Shown: positions 8,601 to 21,100 of the stretch, piece by piece
Position numbering within the stretch: the stretch's first letter is position 1
Layout of the letters: every line of letters starts with the position of its first letter
NCBI GenBank assembly: GCA_965200955.1
Contig: OZ241742.1
Coordinates: forward strand, 2,108,001-2,172,000
Length of the DNA: 64,000 nt
Direction of reading: 5' to 3'
Source: Bin80 sp026708685
GTDB lineage: Bacteria > Bacteroidota > Rhodothermia > Rhodothermales > Bin80
Position numbers and translations under genes: made by a program
The notes under the pieces: model-generated
Databases searched by the model: none
Told to the model about the DNA's origin: nothing
What the model saw: only the letters and a program-made list of their open reading frames with translations

Positions 8601-11600
8601 TTATCGGTCACTCCAAACCCCATTGTAGAAGGAAATACCGCTCAAATAACAGCTACGCTGTCTAAGGCGATGCCTACAGCTCTCCGCGTCAATCTCAATT
8701 ATGCTGATATTGATACAGAACCATCTGATTATACTCCTCTGGCGAGTATCAACATAGCCGCTAATGCACTCAGCGGATCAGGCAGTCTTCGCATTTTGGA
8801 TGATATCATCGCTGAGTCCGATGAGAAATTCCGTGTGAGTATCCAAAAACCCAGTGGAGTTGATCTTGGCGATCCAAGCTCCCTTGTGATTACTATTGAG
8901 GATGATGGTGATAAGCCTCCACCTGTTGAAGTAATACTGTCTGTTGATCCAGCGAGCGTCGTTGAGGGTAGCCAAGTGACCTTAACCACCACGATTCAAG
9001 AGGCACTGTCCCAGGATGTGACGATTCCCCTGATCTATCCCCCTGATGGTGCTACAGCTGTGATCACAGAAGATTATTCTCCATTGCAACAGCTAACCAT
9101 CGCCGCTGGACAGGTTACGCAATCAGGAATCATTCAAACACTCAGAGATGCAGTGATTGAAGATCCTGAGACATTTACAGTCGCCTTAGGTGCACTTCCG
9201 TCCCAAGTGGTAGGTGGGCGTTTTCTCTCTCAGACGATCACCATTCTTGATCAGCAAAAACCGACCGTTTCACTATCTGTGGATAGTAACTCAATAGAAG
9301 AGGGAGAAGAAACCCAAGTAAAGATCACCTTGTCTAGTCCGCTGGCAGATGATGTAAGGATTCCACTTGATGTGATCAATGGAACTGCCAACTCGTCGGA
9401 CTATCAAATACTCAGTTCACCATCTAATATAGAGATAAATAGGGGAGATACAGAAGGAGAGACAACCGTTCGTGCGATAGACGATTATTTCATTGAAGAA
9501 CATGAAACCTTCACCGTGGAGCTCGGCACATTACCGTCTTCGGTACAAATGGGGAGTAATTCTACTGAAGTGGTTACCATTATCGACAATGATTTTCCCA
9601 TAGTGAACATACCAACATCTATAACCATCCTTGAAGGAGATGATGATAAGATCCATATTTCGCTTACCAGTATTCCTTCCAGGGAGGTAGAAATTCGGAT
9701 CACAGGTCAGGAAGAAGTTGATTTAGAAGTTGACCCCTCTATATTCATGATTACACCCGATCAGTGGAGTCAACCGAACGAAGTGGTTTTGACTGCACCT
9801 CAGGATGATAATGTTGAGGGTGAAAAAATTACTCTGAAGATTACCGCTAATGGTGGAGAGTACTCGGATGTCCGCCATATGCTTCTGGTGAATATTATTG
9901 ATGATGACCAAGCTACACTAGTGGTTCCAAACTCACTCACCATTGATGAAGGAGCATCTCAATCTTTTGATGTGCGTCTGGCACAGAAGCCCTCTACGGA
10001 TGTGACAGTGACGCTATCAGGATATCATGGCACCGATTTGGTTCTTCAATCGTCTGCCTTACTTACCTTTACTGTATCGGATTGGGACGCACCTGAAACC
10101 GTACAACTCATGGCATTGGAGGATTCAGATGCGGAGCCAGATGATCCTATACAGTTGATTTTGGATGCATCAGGTGGTGGTTATGATGCAGTCCAAGAAT
10201 TCGTTATGGTGACGATCAGAGAAAAGGATTCAGCAAGGCTCATTGTTACGCCAACATCCCTTGAAATTTTTGAGGGAGGTTCAGATCAATTGAATGTCTA
10301 TCTTAGTTCACGACCGCAGGGGAGTGTAACGGTTTCAGTGTCAGGACACCAAAACACAGATGTACAAGTATCCCCTCAGAGTTTGATTTTTTCTCCCACA
10401 GACTGGCAATCCAGCAAACCCATCTACTTAGAAGCGAAGAATGATTCTGACGGTGACAATGATCCTATCACCCTTACTCTCAGTGCGACAGGAGGCGGCT
10501 ATGATGGCCAACAGGAAGATGTGAATGTTATCATTCTGGATAGGGGACCACCAAAAATTTCCATCTATGAGGGACAGGCATCGGAAGATGCAGGAATGGT
10601 TCGGTTGCCATTACAGCTTAGCCACAGTATTGATGAAGTCATCACAGTTCAGTATGAGACTGCTGATCCTCTGAAAGGTATATCCGCCATCGCTGGTGTA
10701 GATTACACCGCATCTCGTGGAATCGTCATTTTTGATCCGGGAGGGACTCGTGGAGTGGTTCAGTTTGAAATCGCAGACGATAGTATTCCAGAAGAACATG
10801 AAAATTTTACTGTGATTCTTAGATCTGCATCCAGTAATGCCATCATAGATCGCAACTCTGCAACGGCAACCATTATTGATGATGACGGCGGTACCCCGAC
10901 CATTGCAATTGAAGATGCAGTGACTCATTCAGATGTCGGTGTGATCACCTTCCAAATCTATCTGTCTCAACCAAGTCCTCACAGCATTTCGGTTCGTTAC
11001 CGCACCGAAGATGGAACAGCAACGGCTGGGAAAGATTATGCGGAGCGATCAGGGACAATCACCTTTGAGCCTGGAACGATACAGACGAGCATTGACGTTC
11101 CTCTCTTGCAAAAGCAAGCCGATGAGGAGCAACAGATGTTTTATGTGCATCTCGAATCATCTAGCCTCGCTCATGTGGAAAAATCTGTGGCCACCGCAGT
11201 GATTCAGATAGATGCACAGATTACCCAGAATGTAATGATGGCCTTCGGTGTTCGCTTTGCACGCACCCTATCGGTTCAATTAACCGAGGCATTACAGGAA
11301 CGGTTACACCCTGCAGGATCTATCTGCTCGGCGGTTCAACGTGCGGAAACTGCTCAGCTTTGGCATACCATGTCCGACTGGACTCCATCGCTTGCAGAGT
11401 TGCTTTCTGGATGTAGAGTATCCAAGATCATGGCAAGATCTGAGGGGCAATTTGGAGTATGGGGTAGGGGGGCATATCGACGGTTTCAGGGTCAAGATGA
11501 CGGTGCGATGATGCTCCGTGGTGATGTCTCTACGGCCATGATAGGAGCAGACTATCGATGGACTACGGGTTGGATGGCCGGCTTGATGGTGGCTCATAGC

Positions 11601-12476
11601 CAAGGAACTGGAACCTATCAGGCATCGGAAGGTGACGGTGCAATTGAAACAGGACTCACGGGAATCTACCCGTATGTGTCTTATGAAGCTTCTGAATGGG
11701 AAATTTGGATGAGTGGAGGTTATGGTTGGGGTAACGCCGGAATACAAAATCTCAATGGAGATTTAACATCCAGATTTGGTGCCATTGGATTTAAGGGGAA
11801 CTTGGCATCAAAACGCACCTCTCAACTACGTTATTATGGTGATGTCCTCGTGACCGACGCTGAAGTAAACGTTACGGGACATCGTGCTGAAGTAACTCGT
11901 GTTCGATTGGGGATGGAAAGTGCATTCCAAATCAGTCAAGGGATTCGTCCCTTCCTTGATGCGAATGTACGCCAAGATGGGGGAGATGCAGACACGGGAA
12001 TAGGATTAGAGCTGGGAGGCGGTTTACGCATTGCTTATCCCAAATGGAACCTCCGTGGTGAAGTGCGCTCTCAGGGATTGGTGCTTCACTCTGCTGATGG
12101 ATTTACGGAATGGGGTATTTCAGGATCCATTGAGCTGGGGAATCCATCGGAGGGATTCATAATGCGTGTACGCCCGTCTTGGGGGCCCACCCACCACGGG
12201 TCATTCTATCGACAGCAGACGATCTTCAATTCAACCTCATTGCGTTCGGGGATGCATCGCACCGAGTTGGAGTTGGGATATGGATTTCCTGTCAGCAGTG
12301 GTACAGCTCGGTCGATTGTGGGCGTGACCCAGTTGCCTCAAGGTAGACTGTTACGTTTGGGCGGAGAACTTCGTCCGGGGAATCAAGTGTCATTCTCGGT
12401 CTCTGGATTAACACATCACCACCAAGGATCTCGTTTTGATATGAGCGTGAATATTCAGGGGACACTTCGGTATTAA
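5602..12476 (+). pseudogene. Giant calx-beta-like repeat autotransporter, copy 1, frameshifted
   Basis: This locus encodes a protein equivalent to the intact copy at 15136-22011. It has a signal peptide after MLLVSFHIEMG, about sixteen calx-beta-like repeats of roughly 100 residues (each with an EGxS strand, a GTDL turn, an FTxxNW motif and a TIxDDD end), a short linker with two cysteines, and a C-terminal beta-barrel ending in LRY. The reading frame breaks once. Relative to copy 2, one base is missing between about 7346 and 7358, just after the TEG codons of the fifth repeat, so translation from 5602 stops at 7464. The remaining 1,703 residues are open in the other frame from a GTG at 7365. 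Everything else is intact, so the lesion is recent, a sequencing error, or (less likely, as there is no homopolymer) a programmed shift. Confidence 0.85.
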
Positions 12477-12486
12477 TGATTAAAGG

Positions 12487-12517
12487 GAGATTCATTTCAG
12501 GAGAATCTCAGTTTTCC
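12487..12517 (+). terminator. Candidate Rho-independent terminator after giant gene copy 1
   Basis: GAGATTC (12487-12493) pairs with GAATCTC (12503-12509) across a 9-base loop, followed by AGTTTTCC. It lies 10 bases after the stop of the giant gene. The stem is only 7 bp and the T-run is short. Confidence 0.45.
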
Positions 12518-12521
12518 ACAC

Positions 12522-12943
12522 ATGAATAGATCAAGTTCAACAACTCCGATTTTCATTGACGTTGAACAAAAGGTTACAAAAGATCGATTAAGTGATGTGT
12601 CGGGTATAGAACAGATGATTGATGGTCAGTTCATGAAACCACCAACGAAGTATCCTCCAAAGCGGACGGATATCAAACACTTGTCGGACAAGGAAATGAG
12701 GCTCATTCTCTGGAAAAATCAAGGACGCAAGTGCGGGAATCCTTACTGCTCAACGGACGAACTTCGGAAAGAAGATGTGCACTTGGATTACAGGATTCCG
12801 AAAAAGCAAGGAGGTCCAGACGACATTACCCATCGGATTGGACTTTGTGGAAACTCAACGCTCGCAGGGGTGTGAAGGTTTGGGGTAGGTTTTTGGATGG
12901 GGAACGTTCGAAAATGCCCCATCTTAGATTAGCCTATGGCTAG
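12522..12943 (+). pseudogene. Frameshifted HNH endonuclease-like gene
   Basis: The frame from ATG 12522 gives 117 residues. The second half looks like an HNH domain: LWKNQGRKCGNPYCSTDE, then HLDYRIPKKQGGPDD and IGLCGNS. In intact HNH proteins the LCG is followed by a C/N-rich CNxxKG motif. Here that continuation (KLNARRGVKVWG) is found in the next frame, ending at about 12943, so a frameshift near 12850 has cut the domain. The usual DHI is replaced by DYR, another sign of decay. Its first residues (RSSSTTPIFIDV) recur in a short remnant at 14588-14624. Probably non-functional, although the 117-residue form could be translated. Confidence 0.6.
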
Positions 12944-13026
12944 CAAAGAATCAAAGAGCAACGGAGACATGTAAGCCTTCAATGACATGCACAACCGTGG
13001 ATCTCATTCAACACTCTTATTATAGT

Positions 13027-14286
13027 TTATCGTTCCATTAAGAACCCACGACTACCTATTCTCTTGTCATCGCCTTTCTCTTTTTTCACCCCAGATAGAT
13101 CATCTTTTTTGGGAGGTAGCCGTAACTGTTCAGGTTTGGCGGGTAACTGCTTCGGTGCTGGTGGGATATCTTGGCTTTTGTTTCGAACGTATTGATCCAA
13201 CAGCCATGTATGGAAGGAGGGAATGGGAATACCATAGTCCCCATCTTTGTGCTCATCAAGGATTCCCCCCTCAAGGGCTTTCTTGAAAAGTTTATCTGCC
13301 ACTTCTTCGGTGTATTCCTCTTTGAGTGCATCCATGATATCTTCAAGCTCCATGGTATCGCCTAATGGAACACCATCAAATATTTTTGCGAGAACGTGAC
13401 GTTTCTTCTTGTCAATGCCTTTCACGCGTTTTTGGTAATACTCCTCCCGATATTCATTGCCCTTCTCATGTACAAACTCCAATCCCTCATCCGTCATGAG
13501 ATGATGATTGGAACAGAGATATTCGACGGCTGGCTTAACATAGGATATGATATGCTGAGGCCATCCATGTGCTTGTTTCGCTATGGCATCAATCCATCTG
13601 CTCGGATCACCTACCGCTCCGCCTGCCTGCGTGAGCCAATCTCGAATCACGGCACACTCTGACTCCTTATCCAATCGACCAAGTTGCACGGTACAATCAC
13701 CATCAATCCTTGAAACCCCAAGGGAGCTAAGAGCCGTCTCGGAGGTGCTAAGCCCTGCCATCAGTAGCATGACGGGTTTCCCCAATTTACCATTGTGTAT
13801 AGCATTTAGAGTACTCGTTGCAGAAGTTTTGACATCTTGCGGATCAAGAAGATTGTTTAGATGCTGTGCCTCATCAAGCAGTAAGATCAATCCAGTTTCG
13901 GGTGCCAGATGTTTAAGTACTTCTCTTGGATTTGCATGACCTGCAACGCTTTCTACAAACCCACCTTCAATGAACTTAATCCCCCCTTTTAATGCATACT
14001 CTGAATCAATCGTATACGATTCTCCCAAAGACTGTGCCATGGATGCAGGGGTATATAGATCTTCTACGGAGATATCCGCGACCTCCCAGCCTTTAGGTTT
14101 AGCCAGCTGAGACAGCATATCAAGCAATGCGGTCTTACCAGCTCCCGGTGCTCCTTGGATCAGAAAGGTGGTCCCGCGTTTATTGGCACGATAGAATCTG
14201 AGTGCACCATTGAATATATGAATGATCTGTTTCCGCCCATGAAAATATTTTGCGGGTCCACGATCTTCATTAAAATCAAAGTCCAT
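13027..14286 (-). CDS. AAA/STAND-type ATPase with C-terminal winged-helix domain
   Basis: The 419-residue cytosolic protein has a P-loop (GAPGAGKT, residues 45-52), a Walker B (LILLLDEAQ, about 133-141), a sensor-1-like stretch (MLLMAGLS) and a GWPQHI helix. This is the order seen in archaeal-type AAA+ / STAND ATPases related to Orc1/Cdc6 and MoxR-like switches. After about residue 290 there is a winged-helix-like region (KALEGGIL...IPIPSFHTWLLDQYV), followed by a proline- then lysine-rich tail that may bind nucleic acid or partners. No transmembrane helix. It is transcribed opposite to its neighbours and sits between HNH remnants and the two giant genes. Similar lone ATPases are common in accessory and defence regions. 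The ATPase call is firm; the role is unknown. Confidence 0.8.
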   Translation of the reverse strand: MDFDFNEDRGPAKYFHGRKQIIHIFNGALRFYRANKRGTTFLIQGAPGAGKTALLDMLSQLAKPKGWEVADISVEDLYTPASMAQSLGESYTIDSEYALKGGIKFIEGGFVESVAGHANPREVLKHLAPETGLILLLDEAQHLNNLLDPQDVKTSATSTLNAIHNGKLGKPVMLLMAGLSTSETALSSLGVSRIDGDCTVQLGRLDKESECAVIRDWLTQAGGAVGDPSRWIDAIAKQAHGWPQHIISYVKPAVEYLCSNHHLMTDEGLEFVHEKGNEYREEYYQKRVKGIDKKKRHVLAKIFDGVPLGDTMELEDIMDALKEEYTEEVADKLFKKALEGGILDEHKDGDYGIPIPSFHTWLLDQYVRNKSQDIPPAPKQLPAKPEQLRLPPKKDDLSGVKKEKGDDKRIGSRGFLMER

Positions 14287-14587
14287 TAACCAGTACGTTG
14301 CAAGAGTGAATCATCACTTAGTAACGCTCTATCTCTTCATGGGTTCCTCAACTAAAGGGTAGTATCCATTAATATTAGAAATCGCTGAAGCTAAATCTGT
14401 TATGCTCTCATAAACAGCCATCATCGTTTGCCTAAGTTACATTTGAGAATACGTTTAGAGTTCAATAATTTGATTTTTGACAAATGTTTAGAGGACAGAT
14501 TACTTGATGTTAGACATTTTTAAGTACAATGATAGAACGATTCATAGTGACCAACCAAAGTCTAAATTCCCTCTAAAAAATATTGTA

Positions 14588-14624
14588 AGATCAACTTCAA
14601 CTACTCCGATTTTAGTTGATATTG
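14588..14624 (+). repeat. Remnant copy of the start of the HNH-like gene
   Basis: These 37 bases match 12528-12564 at 31 positions and would encode RSTSTTPILVDI, parallel to RSSSTTPIFIDV of the HNH-like gene. The frame is soon lost. It shows that a second copy of that gene once stood upstream of giant gene copy 2. Confidence 0.55.
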
Positions 14625-14724
14625 GATATTTCTCTTCCAAACATGAAAAGATTCTCCACTGAGCTAGCTTCAATCAGATGTATGAAAATCACCCATCAAT
14701 CATCGGGGCTCACAAGGTTAGTCC

Positions 14725-14943
14725 TCAGATTGAGGGAAGCGGGATGATGTCAAGCTCTACGTCTTGCCGATAGGAGTCAAGGAAAGAGAATGTGGATCCA
14801 TCTTTGAGGATATAGTTTTTCTGTCCAATCAATGGATCACCAAAGATTGGATACCAAATTTGTAAACACTTGATGAATAAGATTCCATGAAAGTCAACGA
14901 AATTATCCCCAGAAATCTCCACCCCAACAATCATCAAATCCAT
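14725..14943 (-). CDS. Doubtful small hypothetical protein
   Basis: A 72-codon frame gives a fairly hydrophobic protein (MDLMIVGVEISGDNF...) ending with alternating charged and hydrophobic residues. No domain is recognised and no upstream initiation signal is visible. It lies in AT-rich, degraded sequence, and the C-terminal STFSFLDSYRQDVEL segment looks protein-like. It may be a fragment of a lost gene or chance. Confidence 0.25.
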   Translation of the reverse strand: MDLMIVGVEISGDNFVDFHGILFIKCLQIWYPIFGDPLIGQKNYILKDGSTFSFLDSYRQDVELDIIPLPSI

Positions 14944-15135
14944 AAATAATTAAGGCATATTGATATAAAATCCAAATAAATTAAGGATAAAAATAAAAAA
15001 ATCTGACTATTCTGCGAAAATTTTAGATAATCTGAAACATCACATTAGGTGTGGAGTACAGAGGCTTGTAAGGTATTGGTAAGAATTTTTTGTATTGCGG
15101 TAAATGATTGAATAAGAAAATTACTCTGTTCAAAT

Positions 15136-18100
15136 ATGTTGTTGGTGAGTTTCCATTATGAGATGGGCGTTCTTCCTGCATGTATGCGACAGGTAATCGT
15201 ATTTTGTGTGCTCGGAATTTGTTTATGTCCAACTGCGACGCTTGGACAAGGTCAATCCCCCCAAATACAGATTAGTACACCATCATCCAGCCAAACTTTA
15301 ATTAACCCACCATTGCGTACCCATGAGTATTTCCACGAAAGTCCAAGTCATCAAATTGTATGGATTAAGGATAACCCAGCACCGTTTAGATCATCCCCAA
15401 TCAACGGGGAGACTCTGAGTTCGGCAGCTTCCTCTTTTACTCTATATTCGTCATCTGTAAGCGAATCCACCCACCCATGGCTCTTCTCACCCGTTGAAGA
15501 AGTCAATCCATACGGATCCCAATTTCGTGAGGACAGGCTTTGGAAAGTGCAACAGATGTCCAGAGGTGTTCAAAACTCCGTTACAGTTCTGGAGGGCAAC
15601 TCAAAAATCTATGATATTGATCTGTCTGCACAACCAAGTAGTGATGTAGTGGTTACGATTACGGGGCTGAGCAGTGATCTAACGTTGAATATAACGTCTC
15701 TGACATTCACACCTGCCAACTGGAATAGTAAGCAAGAAGTAATCCTCACGGCTCTACATGATTCTGACGATACGGATGAATCTGTCACACTTACACTCAC
15801 GGGTAGTGACGGAAATACTCAAACGATCAATGTGACAATCATTGATGATGATAGAACATGGGAGTTGATTCCCGAGGAGATATTGGAGGGAACCCGATTA
15901 GGAGTAGGGCCAATACAACTTCTTAAAGAATTGGGTCCACCTTCGGCGGATGTTACCTTCACAATCACTGGCCATAGTGGGACAGATATAGAATTATTGG
16001 AAACATCTGTTACATTTTTACAAAATGAATGGGATCAATCACAATCCATCACAATCATTGCAAAATCGGATCAAGATGATGTGCATGATTATGTGACCTT
16101 AACATTTGTTGCGGATGGCGGAGGTTATACTGGCTTAACCTACACAATGGATGTAATGATCTTGGAGAGAAAGGGTTATGAGGTATATATTGATGAGGGA
16201 AGTTCAGTTACCGATGGTATGTACTTCTCAGGCCCCATTCCTACACTTGACCCCATCGTTACCTACGATTGGGATAAGAGTTCTGACATCATCATCTCGC
16301 CCCATGAAGTGACCTACGATGCAGATACATGGCATAGTTGTAATCAAGGGAACTGTTCAAATTTTGAAACTGTCACGATATCTTCTGCTCATGATTCCGA
16401 TGATCTTGATGATCGAGTTGTAGTGACACTTAGGGTAACTGGTCCCCCAGGTTCAATATACTTTGGGATCAATGCATTGATGTATGTGAATATTAATGAT
16501 ATAGATGATCCAGGAATTGACGTTGATCCGTCATCTCTGACGATTGTGGAAGGTAATCAAGATACGTTTGAAGTAACGCTGTCAGATTCACCTCATGGTG
16601 ATTTTGGTGGTAATGATGTTACTGTCAATATCAGTTCAGGGGGGCGTACTTCAGCGACTCCTTCCTCACTTATATTTACAACTGCAAACTGGTCGCAGCC
16701 ACAGACGGTCACTGTTCAAACACGCGATGATTCCGATTTTGTGGATAATAAAGAGACGATTAGATTGCATGCGAGTGGTGGTGGATTTGAACGTGAGAGC
16801 ATAACTGTTGAGGTGACGATCAAAGATGATGATACCCCAGATATAGAGATTTCAGAGCCGTCTATATCCGTCACTGAGGGAGCCACAAACTCCTTTGAAG
16901 TAGAATTAGAGGGTGAACCCAACCGTGATATTGAAGTCATCATTACTGGATATGTCGGGACAGATTTAGATACGCTGGCCTCTGCTCCAAGAGAGTTAAC
17001 ATTTACTCCCTCAGATTGGGATGAGCCACAGATTGTAACCGTAGGGGCTAAGGAAGATCTTGATTTTGATCCAGACTACGAGCAACTGACCTTAACTACA
17101 ACAGGTCCTCCCCTCAAAGCACTATTCGTCACAGTCAATGATAATGATCGTGCTGAAATCATCGCAGATAGCCATGTAGACATCCGAGAGGGTGAGTCAA
17201 CCACCATAGAGTTTTCACTGTCTTCACCACCGACTTCAGAGGTAGCTGTGTCAATCAGTGGATACCTTGGTACAGATGTGGAAGAACTTCCACCAAATCC
17301 ACTCCAACGAACATTTGACGGTACGAACTGGAATGCTCCCCAAACCATCACACTCACCGCCTCTGAAGATGACGATTCAATTGACGAGGGTATAATCCTG
17401 ACTCTTTCCGCCATGGGTGGAGGCTATGATCATATAACTTTACCAGTGAATGTCACAATCAAAGATGATGATCTCATTAAGGGCATTGATACAGATGAAA
17501 CTATCCAAATGATAGAAGGGACCTCGGTTGATTTGAAGGTCAAACTTCTTGCTGATCCTCCTAGCACCGTGACCATCATAATGGATGGGTATGTTGGTAC
17601 TGATCTTGGTCCCTCTCCTCCGAATCCATTGAATCTTGAGTTTGACGAGACCAACTGGAATCTTAATCAAACAATCGTCCTCACCGCCTCAGAAGATGAT
17701 GATTTTGATGAAGAAGATGTGATTCACTTAACATTAACTGCATCGGCGGTTGGACAGGATGATTTCATCAAGCAGGTTGGTGTGAAGATTAGAGATAATG
17801 ATCATCCATCAATTGTCATAGATCCCGCTTCGTTGAATATCCATGAAGGTGGTGCTAACACTGTGAATGTCAGTATTACAGCTAAACCATTTGCAGATAT
17901 GACGATTCAAATCCCTCCAGTGGGAGATCTCACCGCACGACCATCGGAGCTCACCTTTGCAAACGATAGCAACTGGTCCAATCCACGCACGGTAACACTC
18001 GTTGCCGCAACTGATACGGACGTATTCAATGACATGGAAACTGTTGTATTGAGTGCATCTGGAGGTGGCTATAATGGACTAACCGCCGAAATATCAGTTG

Positions 18101-21100
18101 AGATCATTGAGGATATTTCTCCCCCTAAGGTACTACTATCGGTGACACCAAACCCTATTACAGAAGGAAATTCGGTTCAGCTCACAGCAATCCTGTCAAA
18201 GCCAATGCCTGCAGATCTCGTAGTCAATCTCATTTATGAAGATATGGATACAGAACCATCTGATTATGCTCCCTTGAGGAACTTCAACATAGATGCGGGC
18301 TCACTCAGAGGATCGGGTACACTCAGAATTTTGGATGATACTACCGTTGAACCGAACGAGGAATTCCGCGTGAGTATCCGAAAACCCAATGGCGCGGATC
18401 TTGGAGATGCGAGCTCCATGATCATTACAATACTAGACGATGGTGATAAGCCTCCACCCGTTGAAGTACTGCTTTCTGTTGATCCAATTCGCGTATTTGA
18501 GGGTGATCAAGTAACTGTAACTACCACGATCCAAGAAGCATTACTTCAAGATGTGACCATTCCACTCATCTATCCAAGTGATGGTAGTACAGCGATTATA
18601 ACTCAAGATTATATTCCACTATCTCAGTTGATCATTCCTGCTGGACAGGTTACCAAGTCAGGTACGATTCAAACGATTAGAGATGCAGAAGTAGAAACCT
18701 CAGAGACGTTTACTGTTGCCTTTGGTGCACTTCCAGCATTGGTCACAGGTGGACGTTTTCTATCCAAGACGATCACCATCCTTGATCAGCAAAAACCTAA
18801 GGTTTCACTGTCTGTAGATCATCATTCAATAGAGGAGGGGGAAGAAGCCAATATAAAGGTTACCTTATCCAGTCCATTGACCAATATGGTCACCATTCCC
18901 CTTGCAGTGACTCCTATCACTGCCTCTACTTCGGATTATCAACTGATCAGATCTTTACCTCAAGTAGAGATTCGTGGAGGGGAATTAGAGGGACAGATGA
19001 CCATTCGTGCGATCGATGATGATTTCATTGAAGAAAGTGAAACCTTCGCCATTGAATTTGGCTCATTACCGTCTTCGGTAATATCTGGTGTCAACTCTAT
19101 TGCAGAGGTCATCATTACCGACAATGATGATCCAGATGTGAATGTCCCAACATCTATCACGATCCTTGAAGGCAATCAAGAAACGATCAATATTTCGCTC
19201 ACCAGTATTCCTTCTAGTGAGGTAGAGATTCAGATCAGCACTCAGCAAGTAACCGAAATAGAGATTGTACCTTCTTCGCTGCTCATTTCACCTGATCAGT
19301 GGAATCGCTTAAGCGAGGTGAACATCACGGCACCACAGGATGAGAATATGATGGACGAACAAATGGTTCTGACGATGTCTGCAAATGGTGGAGAGTACTC
19401 GGATATTCTTCATACACTCGTCGTCAATATCATTGATGATGATCATGCCGCACTGGTTGTTCAGCCTTCAATCATCATAGATGAAGGGGCATCTGCATAT
19501 TTTGATGTGCGTCTTGCACAGATGCCCACTGCTGATGTGACAGTGACCTTATCGGGATACCAAGGTACTGACTTAGTTCTTCAATCATCTAGCTTAATAA
19601 CCTTTTCTGAATCGGATTGGAGTGCTGTTAAAACCGTAGAACTCATGGCATTAGAGGATTCTGATGCAGAGCAAGATGATCCTGTTGATCTGATTTTGAG
19701 TGCATCGGGTGGGGGTTATGACGCGATCCAAGAAGTTGTAATGGTTACCATTAGAGAAAAAGATACAGCAGGACTTATTGTTACGCCAAGGACGATTCAA
19801 ATTTTTGAGGGAGACTCAGGTCAGTTGACCGTTTCTCTAAATTCCCGTCCATTATCAAATGTGACCGTCTCTGTTTCAGGACATCAGAATACGGATGTAG
19901 AAATAGCACCCACCACATTGACGTTTACTCCCACAGAATGGGAATCTATCCAAACGATCTCTATAGATGCAAAGGAAGATATGGATACCATTGATGATCC
20001 AGTCATCCTCACCTTCACTGCTTCAGGAGGTAATTATGATGGCCAACAAGCGGTTGTTGATGTCATGATTCTGGATAAAGGGGCACCAAAGATTTCTATC
20101 TATGAGGGGCAGGCCTCTGAAGAAGCTGGCGTGGTTCGGTTGCCCTTAGAACTGAGCCATGGTATAGATGAAGTCATTACGGTTCAGTATCAAACTTCTG
20201 ATCCTCTTGAGGGAACAATTGCCATTGCCGGGGAAGACTATACTGCATCACGGGGGATCGTGATCTTTGACCCTGGTGGGACTCGCGGGGTGGTTCAGTT
20301 TGAAATCACTAACGACAACATTCAAGAGGAACGTGAAAATTTTACGGTGATTCTTTCCTCAGCATCCACCAATGCTATCATTCATCGTGGCTCTGCAACA
20401 GCAACCATCCTCGACGATGACGGGGGTTTACCGACCATCGCAATTCGTGATGCAGTGGCCAGTCAAGATGCCGGTTTGATGACCTTCCAGCTTCATTTGT
20501 CACAACCGAGTCCTTACTCGATCTCGGTTCACTACCGCACCAAAGATGGAACAGCTAGCGCTGGGAAAGATTATGCCGCAAAATCGGGGACTGCAACCTT
20601 TACGCCCGGAACGATGCAAACGAGCATTGATATTCCTCTCTTACAAAAGGAATCCAGCGAAGACCAACAGATTTTTTATGTACATCTGGAATCATCCAAT
20701 AGCACTCAGATGGACAAAGACATTGCCATTGCGGTGATACAGAAAGAAACTGAGATCGCTCAAAACGTTATGGTAGCCTATACCGCCCGCTTTGTGCGTA
20801 CCCTTTCGGTTCAATTCACCGAGGCATTACAGGAGCGATTGCAACCATCTGGATCCTCCTGTTCTACAGTTGAACGTGTACAAACGGCTCAGATTTGGCT
20901 TACAACATCCGACTGGACACCATCTTTAGGAGAGTTACTCTCAGGGTGTAAGGTTACTAAGATAACTGCAGGATCAGCTGGAAAGCTTGGAGTGTGGGGG
21001 AGGGGAGCATTCAGACGGTTTCAAGGCCAAGATGAGGGTTCAATCATGTTACGTGGGGATGTATCATCCGCGATGATAGGAGCCGACTATCAATGGAAAA

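Larger units (their letters stand above)
14287..15135. other. Mostly non-coding spacer with decayed remnants
   Basis: About 850 AT-rich bases between the ATPase and the second giant gene. They contain the remnant repeat at 14588-14624, a doubtful small minus-strand frame at 14725-14943, and the conserved leader at 15095-15135. I see no other gene, and the base composition (long A/T runs) suggests degraded sequence. Confidence 0.5.

Noticed and set aside
11304..11747. 147-codon minus-strand frame in the barrel of giant gene copy 1
   Set aside because: Antisense to the conserved barrel coding sequence, with no start context or domain.
7365..12476. Treating the second open frame of copy 1 as an independent gene with its own GTG start
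   Set aside because: It starts in the middle of a repeat and lacks a signal peptide; alignment with copy 2 shows a one-base frameshift in a single gene.
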